Shown here: positions 9,755 through 17,373 of the stretch, piece by piece
Position numbering within the stretch: position 1 is the first letter of the stretch
Layout of the letters: each line of letters begins with the position of its first letter
NCBI GenBank assembly: GCA_049306275.1
Contig: JBAQQB010000018.1
Coordinates: 1 to 64,000 of the forward strand
Length of the DNA: 64,000 nt
Direction of reading: 5' to 3'
Source of the DNA: JADJTT01 sp049306275
Lineage (GTDB): Bacteria; Bacteroidota; Bacteroidia; Chitinophagales; Saprospiraceae
Position numbers and translations under genes: made by a program
Notes under the pieces: model-generated
Seen by the model: the letters and a program-made list of their open reading frames with translations, nothing else
Database searches by the model: none
Told to the model about the DNA's origin: nothing

Positions 9755-9826
9755 GTATTCTGGAATACTTGGTAGGGTTCACTGGACTGGAAGAGGAGGG
9801 TATTAAAGCTTGCCAGATGTTCGCAA
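9755..9826 (+). pseudogene. Decayed fragment of a DUF433 gene
   Basis: Two blocks here match the 3' half of the intact DUF433 gene of this window. Bases 9755-9772 match 23031-23048 with one difference. The block from about 9778 to 9824 matches about 23084-23130 with six differences in 47. The middle of the gene is deleted and no reading frame survives. The fragment lies immediately outside the left island repeat, just as the intact gene lies next to the right repeat. Confidence 0.7.
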
Positions 9827-9881
9827 CAAAAAAGCCCACTCCTTCCAGAGCGGGCTTTTACAGCTGAGGTCGAGAGCGGAT
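9827..9881. repeat. Left direct repeat of the island (attachment site-like)
   Basis: This 55-bp sequence matches 23195-23250 with one substitution and one fewer A in an A-run. It contains the tRNA-Cys terminator hairpin and the last 15 nt of tRNA-Cys (AGGTCGAGAGCGGAT on the plus strand), after which similarity stops within the T-arm. A tRNA 3' end duplicated at the far boundary is the usual footprint of site-specific integration. The hairpin may also end transcription of the upstream GH3 gene. Confidence 0.75.
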
Positions 9882-10050
9882 GTGAATCAGCATCCAAACC
9901 TCTTGTATTTTCAAGCCTTTCAGCGATTCGCTTTTCTGCGGGGGACACTCTGGGGGACAGAATCACCCAATTTTGCCCGGAATGAACCCTCTTTTGGCTC
10001 ATATATCACCTGCAATATCGGGGAAAATTTTGAGATTACCTAGAGGGCGT
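9882..10050. other. Non-coding stretch between left repeat and NACHT gene
   Basis: No convincing gene is seen here. The only structure is a short direct repeat GGGGGACA at 9940-9947 and 9952-9959, spaced 12 bp. Small frames crossing this stretch also cross the attachment repeat and lack any recognisable domain. Confidence 0.5.
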
Positions 10051-12291
10051 TTATGGGATGACCGGGTCTGGCTCCACCCATTGCTCCGCAAAATAATCCT
10101 GCAGGATGCGGTGGCGGAAACGCCAGGAAGCACCATCGGATTCGAGGATATAAAGTTTGGTCATTTCATTCAAAAAAGGAACGATTTTTTTGGGAAGGAG
10201 CCCGTGCTTGTTAAAAAGATGAAAAAGATGCCAATGCTGGAAGATGGAAAAATAAAGTGCTCTGGCCGAGCCTATAAAACGCTGGTATGGGTGACTGATT
10301 TGTATAATACTGGATATTTCATTTACCATCATTTCGACCAGACCTTCGACTAGGCCTGCGATTAGCCCTCCGCCCAGGCCTGCGACCAGACCTACGCCCA
10401 GGCCGAAGGCCAGCCCTCCGCCCAAGCCTGTGACCAGCCCTATGACTAGGCCGAAGACCAGACCTCCGCCCAGACCGAAGACCAAATTATTTTTCACATG
10501 GATGATAAATAAAGATTTCCATAAAAAATAATAATTACCCCTAGTCATAATAGTAGGAAAGATATAAGGATTATCATATTGCCTCCCTATGCCCAGACCT
10601 CCAACCAGGCCTCCAACCAGGCCTCCAACCAGACTTATGCCCAGACCTGCGACCAGACCTTCGACTAGGCCTGCGATTAGCCCTCCGCCCAGACCTGCGA
10701 CCAGACCTAAGACCAGACCTGCGACCAGACCTAAGACCAGACCGTAGACCAGACCGTAGACCAGACCGTAGACCAGACCTTCAATAAAATTTCCCATTTT
10801 CAATTCATCCTTTTGCCAATTCCACCAATTGTATTGGAAGTCGGTCAATTCAAATGAAACCAGGTTTTCCTGATTAATACGAGAAGCAAGGAAGGAAAGC
10901 CAGCGAAAGTACTTTTTACTTTCGGGTTCTCCTTGGTTTAATGCAAAAGCGATGAACTGGCGATTGATCTCCTCCTCCCTGCCTTTTTTGCTCCTGGCTT
11001 TAAATTCGAGATCATTCAACCGGACTCCATTGGCAAAAAGCACTTGAAGGGCATTGAAATAGAAGGGGGTTTGGATAGCCTGGCGCAAATGCTGGTCTTT
11101 TTTCATTGCCACTATAAGGTGCGCTCCTTCCGGATCGTATATCTCATTTTTCAGTTCAAGCTCCAGTTGTTCAATGCTCAAAGGACAGACCTCAATCTCT
11201 TGCCAAACGGGTGCATCTTTCGCTACTTCCTTGTATTCCTCGATGCGAGATGAGATGACAAATTTGCGTGCCCGGTTTGCGCCGTATTTCCAAATGGCGT
11301 CCAGCAAACTTTCCCGCTCGTCTTTCCTGACCTCGTCCAGCCCGTCACAAAGGAGCAACAGCCTGTCTTGTACAAGCAATTCTTTTGCGAATGATTTGTT
11401 GATGCTCAATTCTGCGGGCAGCACCTCCAGCAGCCAGGCCTTGAAATCGACGAACCTACTGTTCCAGGTAGCCAAATTTACAAGGACAGGCAGATATTCT
11501 TTTTCACTGTCTAACAGTTCAGCTATCCAGCGCAACAATAAGGTGGTTTTTCCGGAACCGGGTATTCCAACAATCAGCAGGCGACCCTTGGCTTCCTTAA
11601 AAATTTTTGACATTTCCCCTTGAATCTCTCCTTCCTGATTAGAGACAAAGGTCATGGCAGTATCGGGCGAAGTGCCAACGGTGGTTGGTAAACGCCGGAT
11701 ATTGACGGGTTGCCGTCCTGCCATTTTTTGTTCAAGTCTTTTCTGATAGCGTTTTTTTAGGTGCTCCCTCAGTTTTTTATCTAGATCGGCGGTACGGCCT
11801 AATTCCTTTTCGAGTGCAGAAATAAGGATGAGAATGTCTTTATTGATCTTCGAGAATTCAGGGTCAGTAGGTGTTACTTGAGGGCGAAATTTGGAGTAAT
11901 TGACCCATTGAGCACTCAGCAGAGATACCTCGTTGTCTAATTGGGGGTTGCCTATTTCGCTCAGTTCCCGGAGAGCTAGGTCTGGTGTTGCATTGCTGAT
12001 GGCGGCTCTGGCGTTTTTGACGAGTTGGCGGTTGGACTCGGAAGGTGGAATTTTGAAGGGGGTAGGACCGCTTTTCCATCCACCTGTTAATATTTTCCTT
12101 AGATCAGGTGATATGGCAAGGAAGGTGAAAATGATGAATGCAACAATGGGAATAATGAATTTCTTGTAATTATACCCTTCGAGTGCGGCTTTAAGGTCAC
12201 CCCCAAAAATTTCGGGTCCAAACATCACAATAAATACCGCGAAGCAAAGAAAAAAGAAGATCAGGACGGATTTTAATAGGCGTAAAAGCAT
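10051..12291 (-). CDS. NACHT-family STAND NTPase with glycine-zipper membrane blocks
   Basis: The 746-residue protein is read from the ATG at 12291; a TTG nine codons upstream is less likely. Two hydrophobic helices lie at about residues 2-25 and 45-60. The NACHT ATPase follows with Walker A GIPGSGKTT (about 242-250) and Walker B LLLLCDGLDEV (about 311-321). Residues about 504-568 and 602-652 are two long runs of the repeat GLVxGLVx/GLGGGL, separated by a 33-residue polar and aromatic insert. The C-terminal WRFRHRILQDYFAEQW resembles the ends of other bacterial NACHT proteins. STAND NTPases oligomerise on sensing a trigger, and many bacterial NACHT proteins are antiphage. A membrane-inserting or pore-forming output is inferred from the glycine zippers. 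No separate effector gene is adjacent. Confidence 0.85.
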   Translation of the reverse strand: MLLRLLKSVLIFFFLCFAVFIVMFGPEIFGGDLKAALEGYNYKKFIIPIVAFIIFTFLAISPDLRKILTGGWKSGPTPFKIPPSESNRQLVKNARAAISNATPDLALRELSEIGNPQLDNEVSLLSAQWVNYSKFRPQVTPTDPEFSKINKDILILISALEKELGRTADLDKKLREHLKKRYQKRLEQKMAGRQPVNIRRLPTTVGTSPDTAMTFVSNQEGEIQGEMSKIFKEAKGRLLIVGIPGSGKTTLLLRWIAELLDSEKEYLPVLVNLATWNSRFVDFKAWLLEVLPAELSINKSFAKELLVQDRLLLLCDGLDEVRKDERESLLDAIWKYGANRARKFVISSRIEEYKEVAKDAPVWQEIEVCPLSIEQLELELKNEIYDPEGAHLIVAMKKDQHLRQAIQTPFYFNALQVLFANGVRLNDLEFKARSKKGREEEINRQFIAFALNQGEPESKKYFRWLSFLASRINQENLVSFELTDFQYNWWNWQKDELKMGNFIEGLVYGLVYGLVYGLVLGLVAGLVLGLVAGLGGGLIAGLVEGLVAGLGISLVGGLVGGLVGGLGIGRQYDNPYIFPTIMTRGNYYFLWKSLFIIHVKNNLVFGLGGGLVFGLVIGLVTGLGGGLAFGLGVGLVAGLGGGLIAGLVEGLVEMMVNEISSIIQISHPYQRFIGSARALYFSIFQHWHLFHLFNKHGLLPKKIVPFLNEMTKLYILESDGASWRFRHRILQDYFAEQWVEPDPVIP
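10335..10394. repeat. 60-bp direct repeat, copy 1, inside the NACHT gene
   Basis: The sequence is repeated at 10650-10709 with a single difference. It encodes the GLVAGLGGGLIAGLVEGLV block that occurs in both glycine-zipper regions. It points to internal duplication or gene conversion. Confidence 0.8.
10650..10709. repeat. 60-bp direct repeat, copy 2, inside the NACHT gene
   Basis: This is the partner of 10335-10394. Adjacent bases at about 10733-10785 are further tandem 12-bp units (AGACCAGACCGT) coding GLVYGLVYGLVY on the minus strand. Confidence 0.8.
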
Positions 12292-12457
12292 GGTTTCCGT
12301 TTGTCGTGGGCTATGCAAGTTCTTCCATTCCGGCCAATTGTCAAAATTTTTGATCTGCGATATGGACGCCTATCTGGAGCCCTTCCAAAACACCCGCCCC
12401 CCCCTATAGGTTTACGGTTAAATTCGGGGCGGTGGGGTAGGCTTTCTATAATTGACC

Positions 12458-12482
12458 AACCGCCGGGGTATCTTAGGCGGTT
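12458..12482 (-). terminator. Hairpin after the nuclease/partner pair, weak terminator candidate
   Basis: AACCGCC at 12458-12464 pairs with GGCGGTT at 12476-12482 just after the stop of the 229-residue gene. There is no T-run, so it may be only an mRNA-end structure. Confidence 0.3.
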
Positions 12483-12502
12483 AATTCAGCGAGGCCAAAA
12501 AT

Positions 12503-13192
12503 TCAGTTCTCTACTTCCGCCCGGTACTTCTCCCCCAACTCCTCCAATACTTTCTTTACCACCGCATCTTCTGCCCAGCACTGCACAATCTCCTCATCCC
12601 GCCCGGTGCTCACCAACCGCAACATGCTGCGGTGGTCGTCAGCAAAGTCAGCGATGATCCTGGGCAAATGCAGGACAGTTTGGGTTGATCCCGGCAGTCG
12701 GCAATCTGCGATTTGGCGGAGAAACTGCTCCCAATCGGGCGAGGGGACGCTTTCGCGCTTCACCAGATAGGCGAACCGGAAGTTGGCACCGGTCATGTTC
12801 TCAATACAATAATCCAGATTCGATTCAGTCAGATGGATCAGGCCAGCCATAAGAGATTGGTCGTTGCCGGTATCAACTTCCACTTCGTAGCGGTCGGCTG
12901 GGGCGATATCCTTTCGGATGTCAAAGAAGTATTTCTTGTGCGAGCGGATCGATGATTTGCGCTGCGGGATGCTCTCCACAAAGACGAACCATATATCATG
13001 GGTAGCCATGAGCGGGCGAAGGATGTCCCGGAGCAGGTCTTCGATCCGTTGGCCGGAGACATTCTCCAATACGAAATCCATCTGGAAGAATTGGCCCAGC
13101 CTGCCGCGCTGATCATCTGTCAGGTCGCTCGCCGGGAACAACCGCATCCAGCGGGAGTCCAGGAAATTATTGGTCTTTTCTATCCTTATCAT
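12503..13192 (-). CDS. Unknown 229-residue protein, putative immunity partner
   Basis: I do not recognise this protein family. It is soluble and acidic, with no signal peptide or membrane segment. Its start overlaps the end of the upstream nuclease-like gene by 26 bp, so the two are translationally coupled. That arrangement (small nuclease first, unknown acidic partner second) is how toxin and immunity genes of polymorphic toxin loci are ordered, so an immunity role is inferred from position and charge only. The C-terminus is rich in charged helical residues (WAEDAVVKKVLEELGEKYRAE). Alternative: an enzyme or adaptor of a defence module. Confidence 0.55.
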   Translation of the reverse strand: MIRIEKTNNFLDSRWMRLFPASDLTDDQRGRLGQFFQMDFVLENVSGQRIEDLLRDILRPLMATHDIWFVFVESIPQRKSSIRSHKKYFFDIRKDIAPADRYEVEVDTGNDQSLMAGLIHLTESNLDYCIENMTGANFRFAYLVKRESVPSPDWEQFLRQIADCRLPGSTQTVLHLPRIIADFADDHRSMLRLVSTGRDEEIVQCWAEDAVVKKVLEELGEKYRAEVEN

Positions 13193-13535
13193 GATCCCAG
13201 TAGTAGTGGCCTTTCAGTTTTTTCGTAAAGATGCCGGTGTTGAAATGTTTCGGCTGCCCGTGCTTTGGGGAGGGGCGATCCTCGCGGATATGGTATTCGA
13301 ACGCGATCGCACCGATGCCCAGGTTAAAGATAAACAATCTTACGTTACGACCGTCCAAGCCGTAGCTGTCGCCCGCATCTGTTTTGGGGTATATGACTTT
13401 GTCGGGGTGTCTTGACATCGGGATATTGGCATCGCGCTTTGCAGCCCGGAACGCCGCACGCCGGGACGGGAAGTATTTCTGGTACTTCCGGTAAAGCTGG
13501 AGAGTGCGGGGACCGACGAGGTAGACTTCGGGCAT
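13167..13535 (-). CDS. Stand-alone HNH/Endo VII-like (EHHH-type) nuclease domain
   Basis: The 122-residue protein has the hallmarks of the HNH/Endo VII toxin tips of polymorphic toxins (Tox-HNH-EHHH type, from memory). SRRAAFRAAKRDANIPMS is at residues 24-41, followed by the likely metal/catalytic series EYH (80-82), KHFN (96-99) and GHYYW (109-113). Normally this domain sits at the C-terminus of a large secreted protein; here it is a separate gene with no trafficking domain or signal peptide. A TTCGCGAA palindrome with TTAGA/TCTAA flanks lies within 30 bp upstream of the ATG and might be an operator. It could be a cargo toxin, a toxin-antitoxin module, or a relic of a larger toxin. Confidence 0.6.
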   Translation of the reverse strand: MPEVYLVGPRTLQLYRKYQKYFPSRRAAFRAAKRDANIPMSRHPDKVIYPKTDAGDSYGLDGRNVRLFIFNLGIGAIAFEYHIREDRPSPKHGQPKHFNTGIFTKKLKGHYYWDHDKDRKDQ

Positions 13536-13617
13536 TCGTTAGATTTTCGCGAAAGTTTTCTAAAAAGCTGGCGATTGTGTCCCTTAAGTTTCCAATAAAT
13601 TTTCGCTAAGGCGGGGT

Positions 13618-14301
13618 TTAAGTCAAAAATTCGCTGTAATCGAAGGAAAGGTCGTACTTGAAATATTGAATGATATCCTCAAAAGGAATACGCTCAAAAT
13701 ATGGAAACCAAAATGGGAAATCTTGAAGAAAATATGGCGATGATAATTCAAACTTAAATGGGACCCCGTCACTAATTGACGAAAAGACCTCACTGTCTTC
13801 CCTTTCGTAAAGGAATGTTACGTTTCCAAACCCCTCAACTTCAATATTATTGGAGTGGACAACCAACTTTGAAATTGACAAATCTTCCACCGATTCAAAT
13901 CGATTGAGCCCCGATACTTTAGATCGGAATTTAATTTCATACTTACTCTTTAGAATCTCGAGTAAAAACTTATCAAGACCTTGTAGGTAAAATTCCTCCT
14001 TTAGTCTCGGTCGTGGAATGACTAATAAAAACCGGGCTCCAGGGTAAATCTTTTTTAGGCCTTCTAATTGTTTCGTAAACCGCCATTTTTTAAACCTTTT
14101 TGTTTTAGAAAATGACTTGACTTCAAAGAAAATCAGCTCTCCTGTTTGTTTATGCCTTGCAACTGCATCGGGTTCGACCGCTTCTTCTATTCCTTCCAAC
14201 TCTTGCAAAAACTCGTATCCCAAAGATTCGTACTTATCCTTGAGTCGATACAACTCTAATTCTTCAAGAGCCTCGAAATACGATCTATCAAGCTTTTTCA
14301 T
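13618..14301 (-). CDS. PD-(D/E)XK nuclease-like protein
   Basis: The 227-residue protein has a restriction-endonuclease-like core near the N-terminus: PD at residues 44-45, then EVK at 60-62 after a short hairpin, preceded by acidic helix residues. The C-terminal half is rich in aromatics and unassigned. Its ATG overlaps the stop of the RusA-like gene (ATGA), so it is the last member of the hsd operon. The gene is AT-rich compared with hsdM and hsdR, which suggests separate acquisition. Inferred role: a DNA nuclease that works with, or is carried by, the restriction operon. The substrate is unknown. Confidence 0.7.
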   Translation of the reverse strand: MKKLDRSYFEALEELELYRLKDKYESLGYEFLQELEGIEEAVEPDAVARHKQTGELIFFEVKSFSKTKRFKKWRFTKQLEGLKKIYPGARFLLVIPRPRLKEEFYLQGLDKFLLEILKSKYEIKFRSKVSGLNRFESVEDLSISKLVVHSNNIEVEGFGNVTFLYEREDSEVFSSISDGVPFKFELSSPYFLQDFPFWFPYFERIPFEDIIQYFKYDLSFDYSEFLT

Positions 14302-14765
14302 ATGAATCTGACATTTGAATTCTCGTGGTCCGATATTGAGACGTACAGAATTCTATCTTGGTCGTTTTGGATGTTTTCAAAAAAATCGAGAATGGCACTT
14401 AAATCAATCGTATCAATTTCCGTAATATCGATCTCAAAAAGACCGGGATAAGATTCGTCTATCTTAAACGTTTCAAGGTATCGGATTTGTCTATCGTCAA
14501 CGTAAGCGATTCCGTTCAAGGCATCCCAAAGTGGTTTGCTTATATTGTCTGCATCCTTAAAATCCGGCACCCTGTGAATGTAAAAAACCTTTGCGCATAA
14601 TGGATCTGAACTTATTTGTGGATTCTTCGGCATTGGGTCATTCGGATACTTTTGATTATGAGCGGCAACTAAGTCACGTTGTAACCTATTGATTGTTGCA
14701 GTGGACCTGTTATTTTGGGAAACGGGAGTGATATTCTTTGCTACAAATGAGAAGTATTTTGCCAT
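14298..14765 (-). CDS. RusA-family Holliday junction resolvase-like protein
   Basis: The start chosen is the ATG at 14765 (155 residues). A GTG at 14798 overlapping the hsdM stop (GTGA) would add 11 residues and is possible. The RusA signature is clear: DADNISKPLWDALNG at residues 71-85, then VDDRQI at 89-94. It contains the conserved acidic residues (D71, D73, D90, D91) that bind metal in the resolvase. RusA enzymes cut four-way junctions and are usually phage-encoded. Here the gene sits between hsdM and a PD-(D/E)XK gene with overlapping ends on both sides, so it is part of the operon, not a phage remnant. Why a resolvase would accompany restriction is unknown. Confidence 0.75.
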   Translation of the reverse strand: MAKYFSFVAKNITPVSQNNRSTATINRLQRDLVAAHNQKYPNDPMPKNPQISSDPLCAKVFYIHRVPDFKDADNISKPLWDALNGIAYVDDRQIRYLETFKIDESYPGLFEIDITEIDTIDLSAILDFFENIQNDQDRILYVSISDHENSNVRFI

Positions 14766-14794
14766 ACTGAACCTGTTTTGATTGAATGCGATGT

Positions 14795-16270
14795 TCACCC
14801 TCCCAACCCCCTCACCACCTCCCGAAAACTCTCCAACCCCGCCTCCAGATTCTCCACAATCTCCTGTGCCAGTTCATCCGGATCGGGGAGATTATCGAGA
14901 TCGGCGAGCGATTGATCCTTGATCCAGAAAATGTCCAGACTCGTTTTATCGCGGGCGATGATCTCATCGTAGGTGAATTTGCGCCAGCGACCATCGGGAT
15001 TGGATTCTGACCACGTTTCCTTGCGCTGGTGGCGGTTCTCCGGATTGTAGCATTGGATGAAACCCCGCAAATCGTCAAACCGCATGGGGTTGACCTTTTT
15101 GGTAAAATGGATGTTCGTGCGGAAATCGTAAATCCAGACCTCCTTCGTCCAGGCGTCTTTGCTGGCGGGCTTGTTGTCGAAGAACAGGACGTTGGCCTTC
15201 ACCCCCTGGGCATAGAATATCCCGGTGGGCAGGCGCAGGATGGTGTGGAGGTCCGTATTCTGCAGCAGCTTCTTGCGGACCGTCTCGCCAGCTCCCCCTT
15301 CAAAGAGCACGTTGTCGGGCAGTACCACCGCGGCTTCTCCGTCGATCTTCAGCAGCGTGCGGATGTGCTGCAGGAAGTTGAGCTGCTTGTTGGAAGTCGA
15401 CGCCCAGAAGTCCTGGCGGTTATAGCTCAACTCTTCTTTTTCCAGCTCGCCTTCTTCGTTGGTGCTGGTCATTGACGACTTTTTCCCAAACGGTGGATTG
15501 GCGAGCACGTAATCGTACCGCTTGCCGGGATCGGCGATCAACGCATCATTCCGGCTGATGGAGGGCTCGTGGTCGAGATCGCCGATGTTGTGCAGGAAGA
15601 GGTTCATCAGGCACAGGCGGTGAGTACTAGCGACGATCTCCCAGCCGTGGAAGGTATCGTACTTCAAGCACCGCTTTTGGTCGCGGTCCATCTCGTAATG
15701 CTGCGTGAGGAAGTCGTAAGCGGCGAGAAAGAAACCGCCCGTGCCGCAGGCCGGGTCTGCAATGGTTTTGCTTGGCTCGGGACGAACGCACTCCACCATC
15801 GCACGGATCAGCGCACGTGGTGTGAAATATTGCCCGGCACCGCTCTTGGTGTCTTCGGCATTCTTCTCCAGCAGACCCTCGTAGATGTCGCCCTTCACAT
15901 CCGCACCCATCATCACCCAATTCTCTTCGTTGATCATGTGGATGATCTTGGCGAGTTTGGCGGGGTCCTGGATGCGGTTCTGGGCTTTGAAGAAGATCTC
16001 TCCGAGCATGCCGCCTTCCTTTCCCAACTCGCGAAGCATAGCGACGTAGTGGGTTTCCAGTTCCGCCCCTCGTTTGGGCACGAGGCTTTCCCAATTGTAA
16101 GCGGCGGGAATCTTGATGTCCCGGTTGTACGGCGGCTTCGAGTATTCGTCTGCCATTTTCAGGAATAGGAGGAAGGTCAGCTGCTCCAGATAGTCGCCGT
16201 AGCCCACGCCATCGTCGCGGAGCACGTTGCAGAAGGACCAGACACGAGTAATAATATTGGCTGTTTCCAT
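14795..16270 (-). CDS. hsdM: Type I restriction-modification system, DNA methyltransferase subunit
   Basis: The 491-residue protein is read from the ATG at 16270, one base after the stop of the preceding gene. It has the N-terminal helical HsdM domain, then the N6-adenine methyltransferase core: DPACGTGGF (about 172-180) binds S-adenosylmethionine, and NPPF (about 258-261) is the catalytic motif IV. With HsdS it methylates adenine in a bipartite target; with HsdR it forms the restriction complex. Both motifs are intact. It is separated from hsdS by the SIR2-like gene, which is unusual, since hsdM and hsdS are normally adjacent. Confidence 0.93.
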   Translation of the reverse strand: METANIITRVWSFCNVLRDDGVGYGDYLEQLTFLLFLKMADEYSKPPYNRDIKIPAAYNWESLVPKRGAELETHYVAMLRELGKEGGMLGEIFFKAQNRIQDPAKLAKIIHMINEENWVMMGADVKGDIYEGLLEKNAEDTKSGAGQYFTPRALIRAMVECVRPEPSKTIADPACGTGGFFLAAYDFLTQHYEMDRDQKRCLKYDTFHGWEIVASTHRLCLMNLFLHNIGDLDHEPSISRNDALIADPGKRYDYVLANPPFGKKSSMTSTNEEGELEKEELSYNRQDFWASTSNKQLNFLQHIRTLLKIDGEAAVVLPDNVLFEGGAGETVRKKLLQNTDLHTILRLPTGIFYAQGVKANVLFFDNKPASKDAWTKEVWIYDFRTNIHFTKKVNPMRFDDLRGFIQCYNPENRHQRKETWSESNPDGRWRKFTYDEIIARDKTSLDIFWIKDQSLADLDNLPDPDELAQEIVENLEAGLESFREVVRGLGG

Positions 16271-16271
16271 A

Positions 16272-17327
16272 TTAATATGAATCAATAAAATCTATTGCCT
16301 TCGAGTAAAATTCTGGGTAATCCCTACAATTGATAGGATATTTTTCAATCTGAAATGCCTCTAAAATATCGCCAATAGCATTGTTCATATCCCCCGCAGT
16401 TTTGTTTTTATACCATTCTTGGATAGCATCGGAAGATTCTAACTTCCGAGGAGTAATTTCGAGATTGTTTTTTAGATTTGGCATAAGAAATATAATTTTA
16501 TTCTGAATTGTGTCCGTTGCTCTATTTTTTCTTGAAATATAATATGATCTTTTCGTTAGCAACCACCAAAGGTGATTTTCAGAAAAATCTAACCCTATGC
16601 CAAGAATGAATAAATCGTATCCAAAGAAAAAATCAACCCAGAAAACCCCATCGGATCCATTCCTTACCCTTGTGATAACATTTTGTTTCTCAGGAGGCAA
16701 ATTCACATCAAATTTTCCTTTGATTGATCCTTGTATCCTATCGAAGTATTCAGAATAGTGCTCATAACCAATTAGAATCGATTCCTCAGCATAGGATGGA
16801 TAAGAAGTCTCTTTCTCACTATGGGTTCTATTGTCAAACAATTCACCATGAATGTGCCATATTCTTTTATTCTCACCTTCAACATTAATTAAATATCTTC
16901 TTTTTAGGCTACTCTTTCTTTCCTGATTGTTTTCAGCGTATTTCCCTTTGGAAATTAAAAAGTCATTGACCACACTCAATTCAAATCCATAGTCATAGTT
17001 GGTGGTCAGAATGTTAGAAACACTTGAATTCATTATCCTTTGATGATATTCATTAAATCCTTTCTTTTCTTCTGTTTGATACCGGAGAATTTCCGAAATT
17101 CGCTTCTTCAATTCTCTGATTTTTGAAATTTTGTCAGAATCTCCGGTTTTTTTGTTTATTATTTCCTCAAAAACTAAGGGAAAAGGCTTGAAAGGGTTTT
17201 TTAAGTCTAGATTTTTAATTCTGTATATATTGGCAAGGTTCTCCAATAAATCAGGCCACGAAATGGATTGAGATGAATCGACTCGATTAATACCATTTCC
17301 AATTAAAACTGCCTTTCTGTTTCTCAT
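16272..17327 (-). CDS. SIR2-like (putative NADase) protein inserted in the hsd operon
   Basis: The ATG at 17327 gives 351 residues; a TTG start at 17393 overlapping hsdS is less likely. SIR2-type motifs are in order: VLIGNGIN near residue 7 (nucleotide-binding loop), ILTTNYD, IWHIHG (candidate catalytic His), then FILGIGLDFSENHLWWLL. Bacterial SIR2 domains of this kind, as in Thoeris, DSR and short Argonaute systems, destroy NAD+ on infection. No second sensor domain is evident in this short protein, so sensing may come from the restriction complex. The gene is far more AT-rich than hsdM and hsdR, a sign of separate origin. Function is inferred from family motifs. Confidence 0.75.
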   Translation of the reverse strand: MRNRKAVLIGNGINRVDSSQSISWPDLLENLANIYRIKNLDLKNPFKPFPLVFEEIINKKTGDSDKISKIRELKKRISEILRYQTEEKKGFNEYHQRIMNSSVSNILTTNYDYGFELSVVNDFLISKGKYAENNQERKSSLKRRYLINVEGENKRIWHIHGELFDNRTHSEKETSYPSYAEESILIGYEHYSEYFDRIQGSIKGKFDVNLPPEKQNVITRVRNGSDGVFWVDFFFGYDLFILGIGLDFSENHLWWLLTKRSYYISRKNRATDTIQNKIIFLMPNLKNNLEITPRKLESSDAIQEWYKNKTAGDMNNAIGDILEAFQIEKYPINCRDYPEFYSKAIDFIDSY

Positions 17328-17373
17328 AGAAATTGGGGATTTAATAACAAATTCGTTGGAATATTTTAAATTT

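Noticed and set aside
9544..10043. Small frames crossing the left attachment repeat on both strands
   Set aside because: They translate the terminator and tRNA remnant and have no domain. No integrase fragment could be recognised.
10330..10790. Repeated motif resembling a CRISPR array
   Set aside because: The repeats are in frame, code for GLVxGLV, vary in spacing and have no unique spacers.
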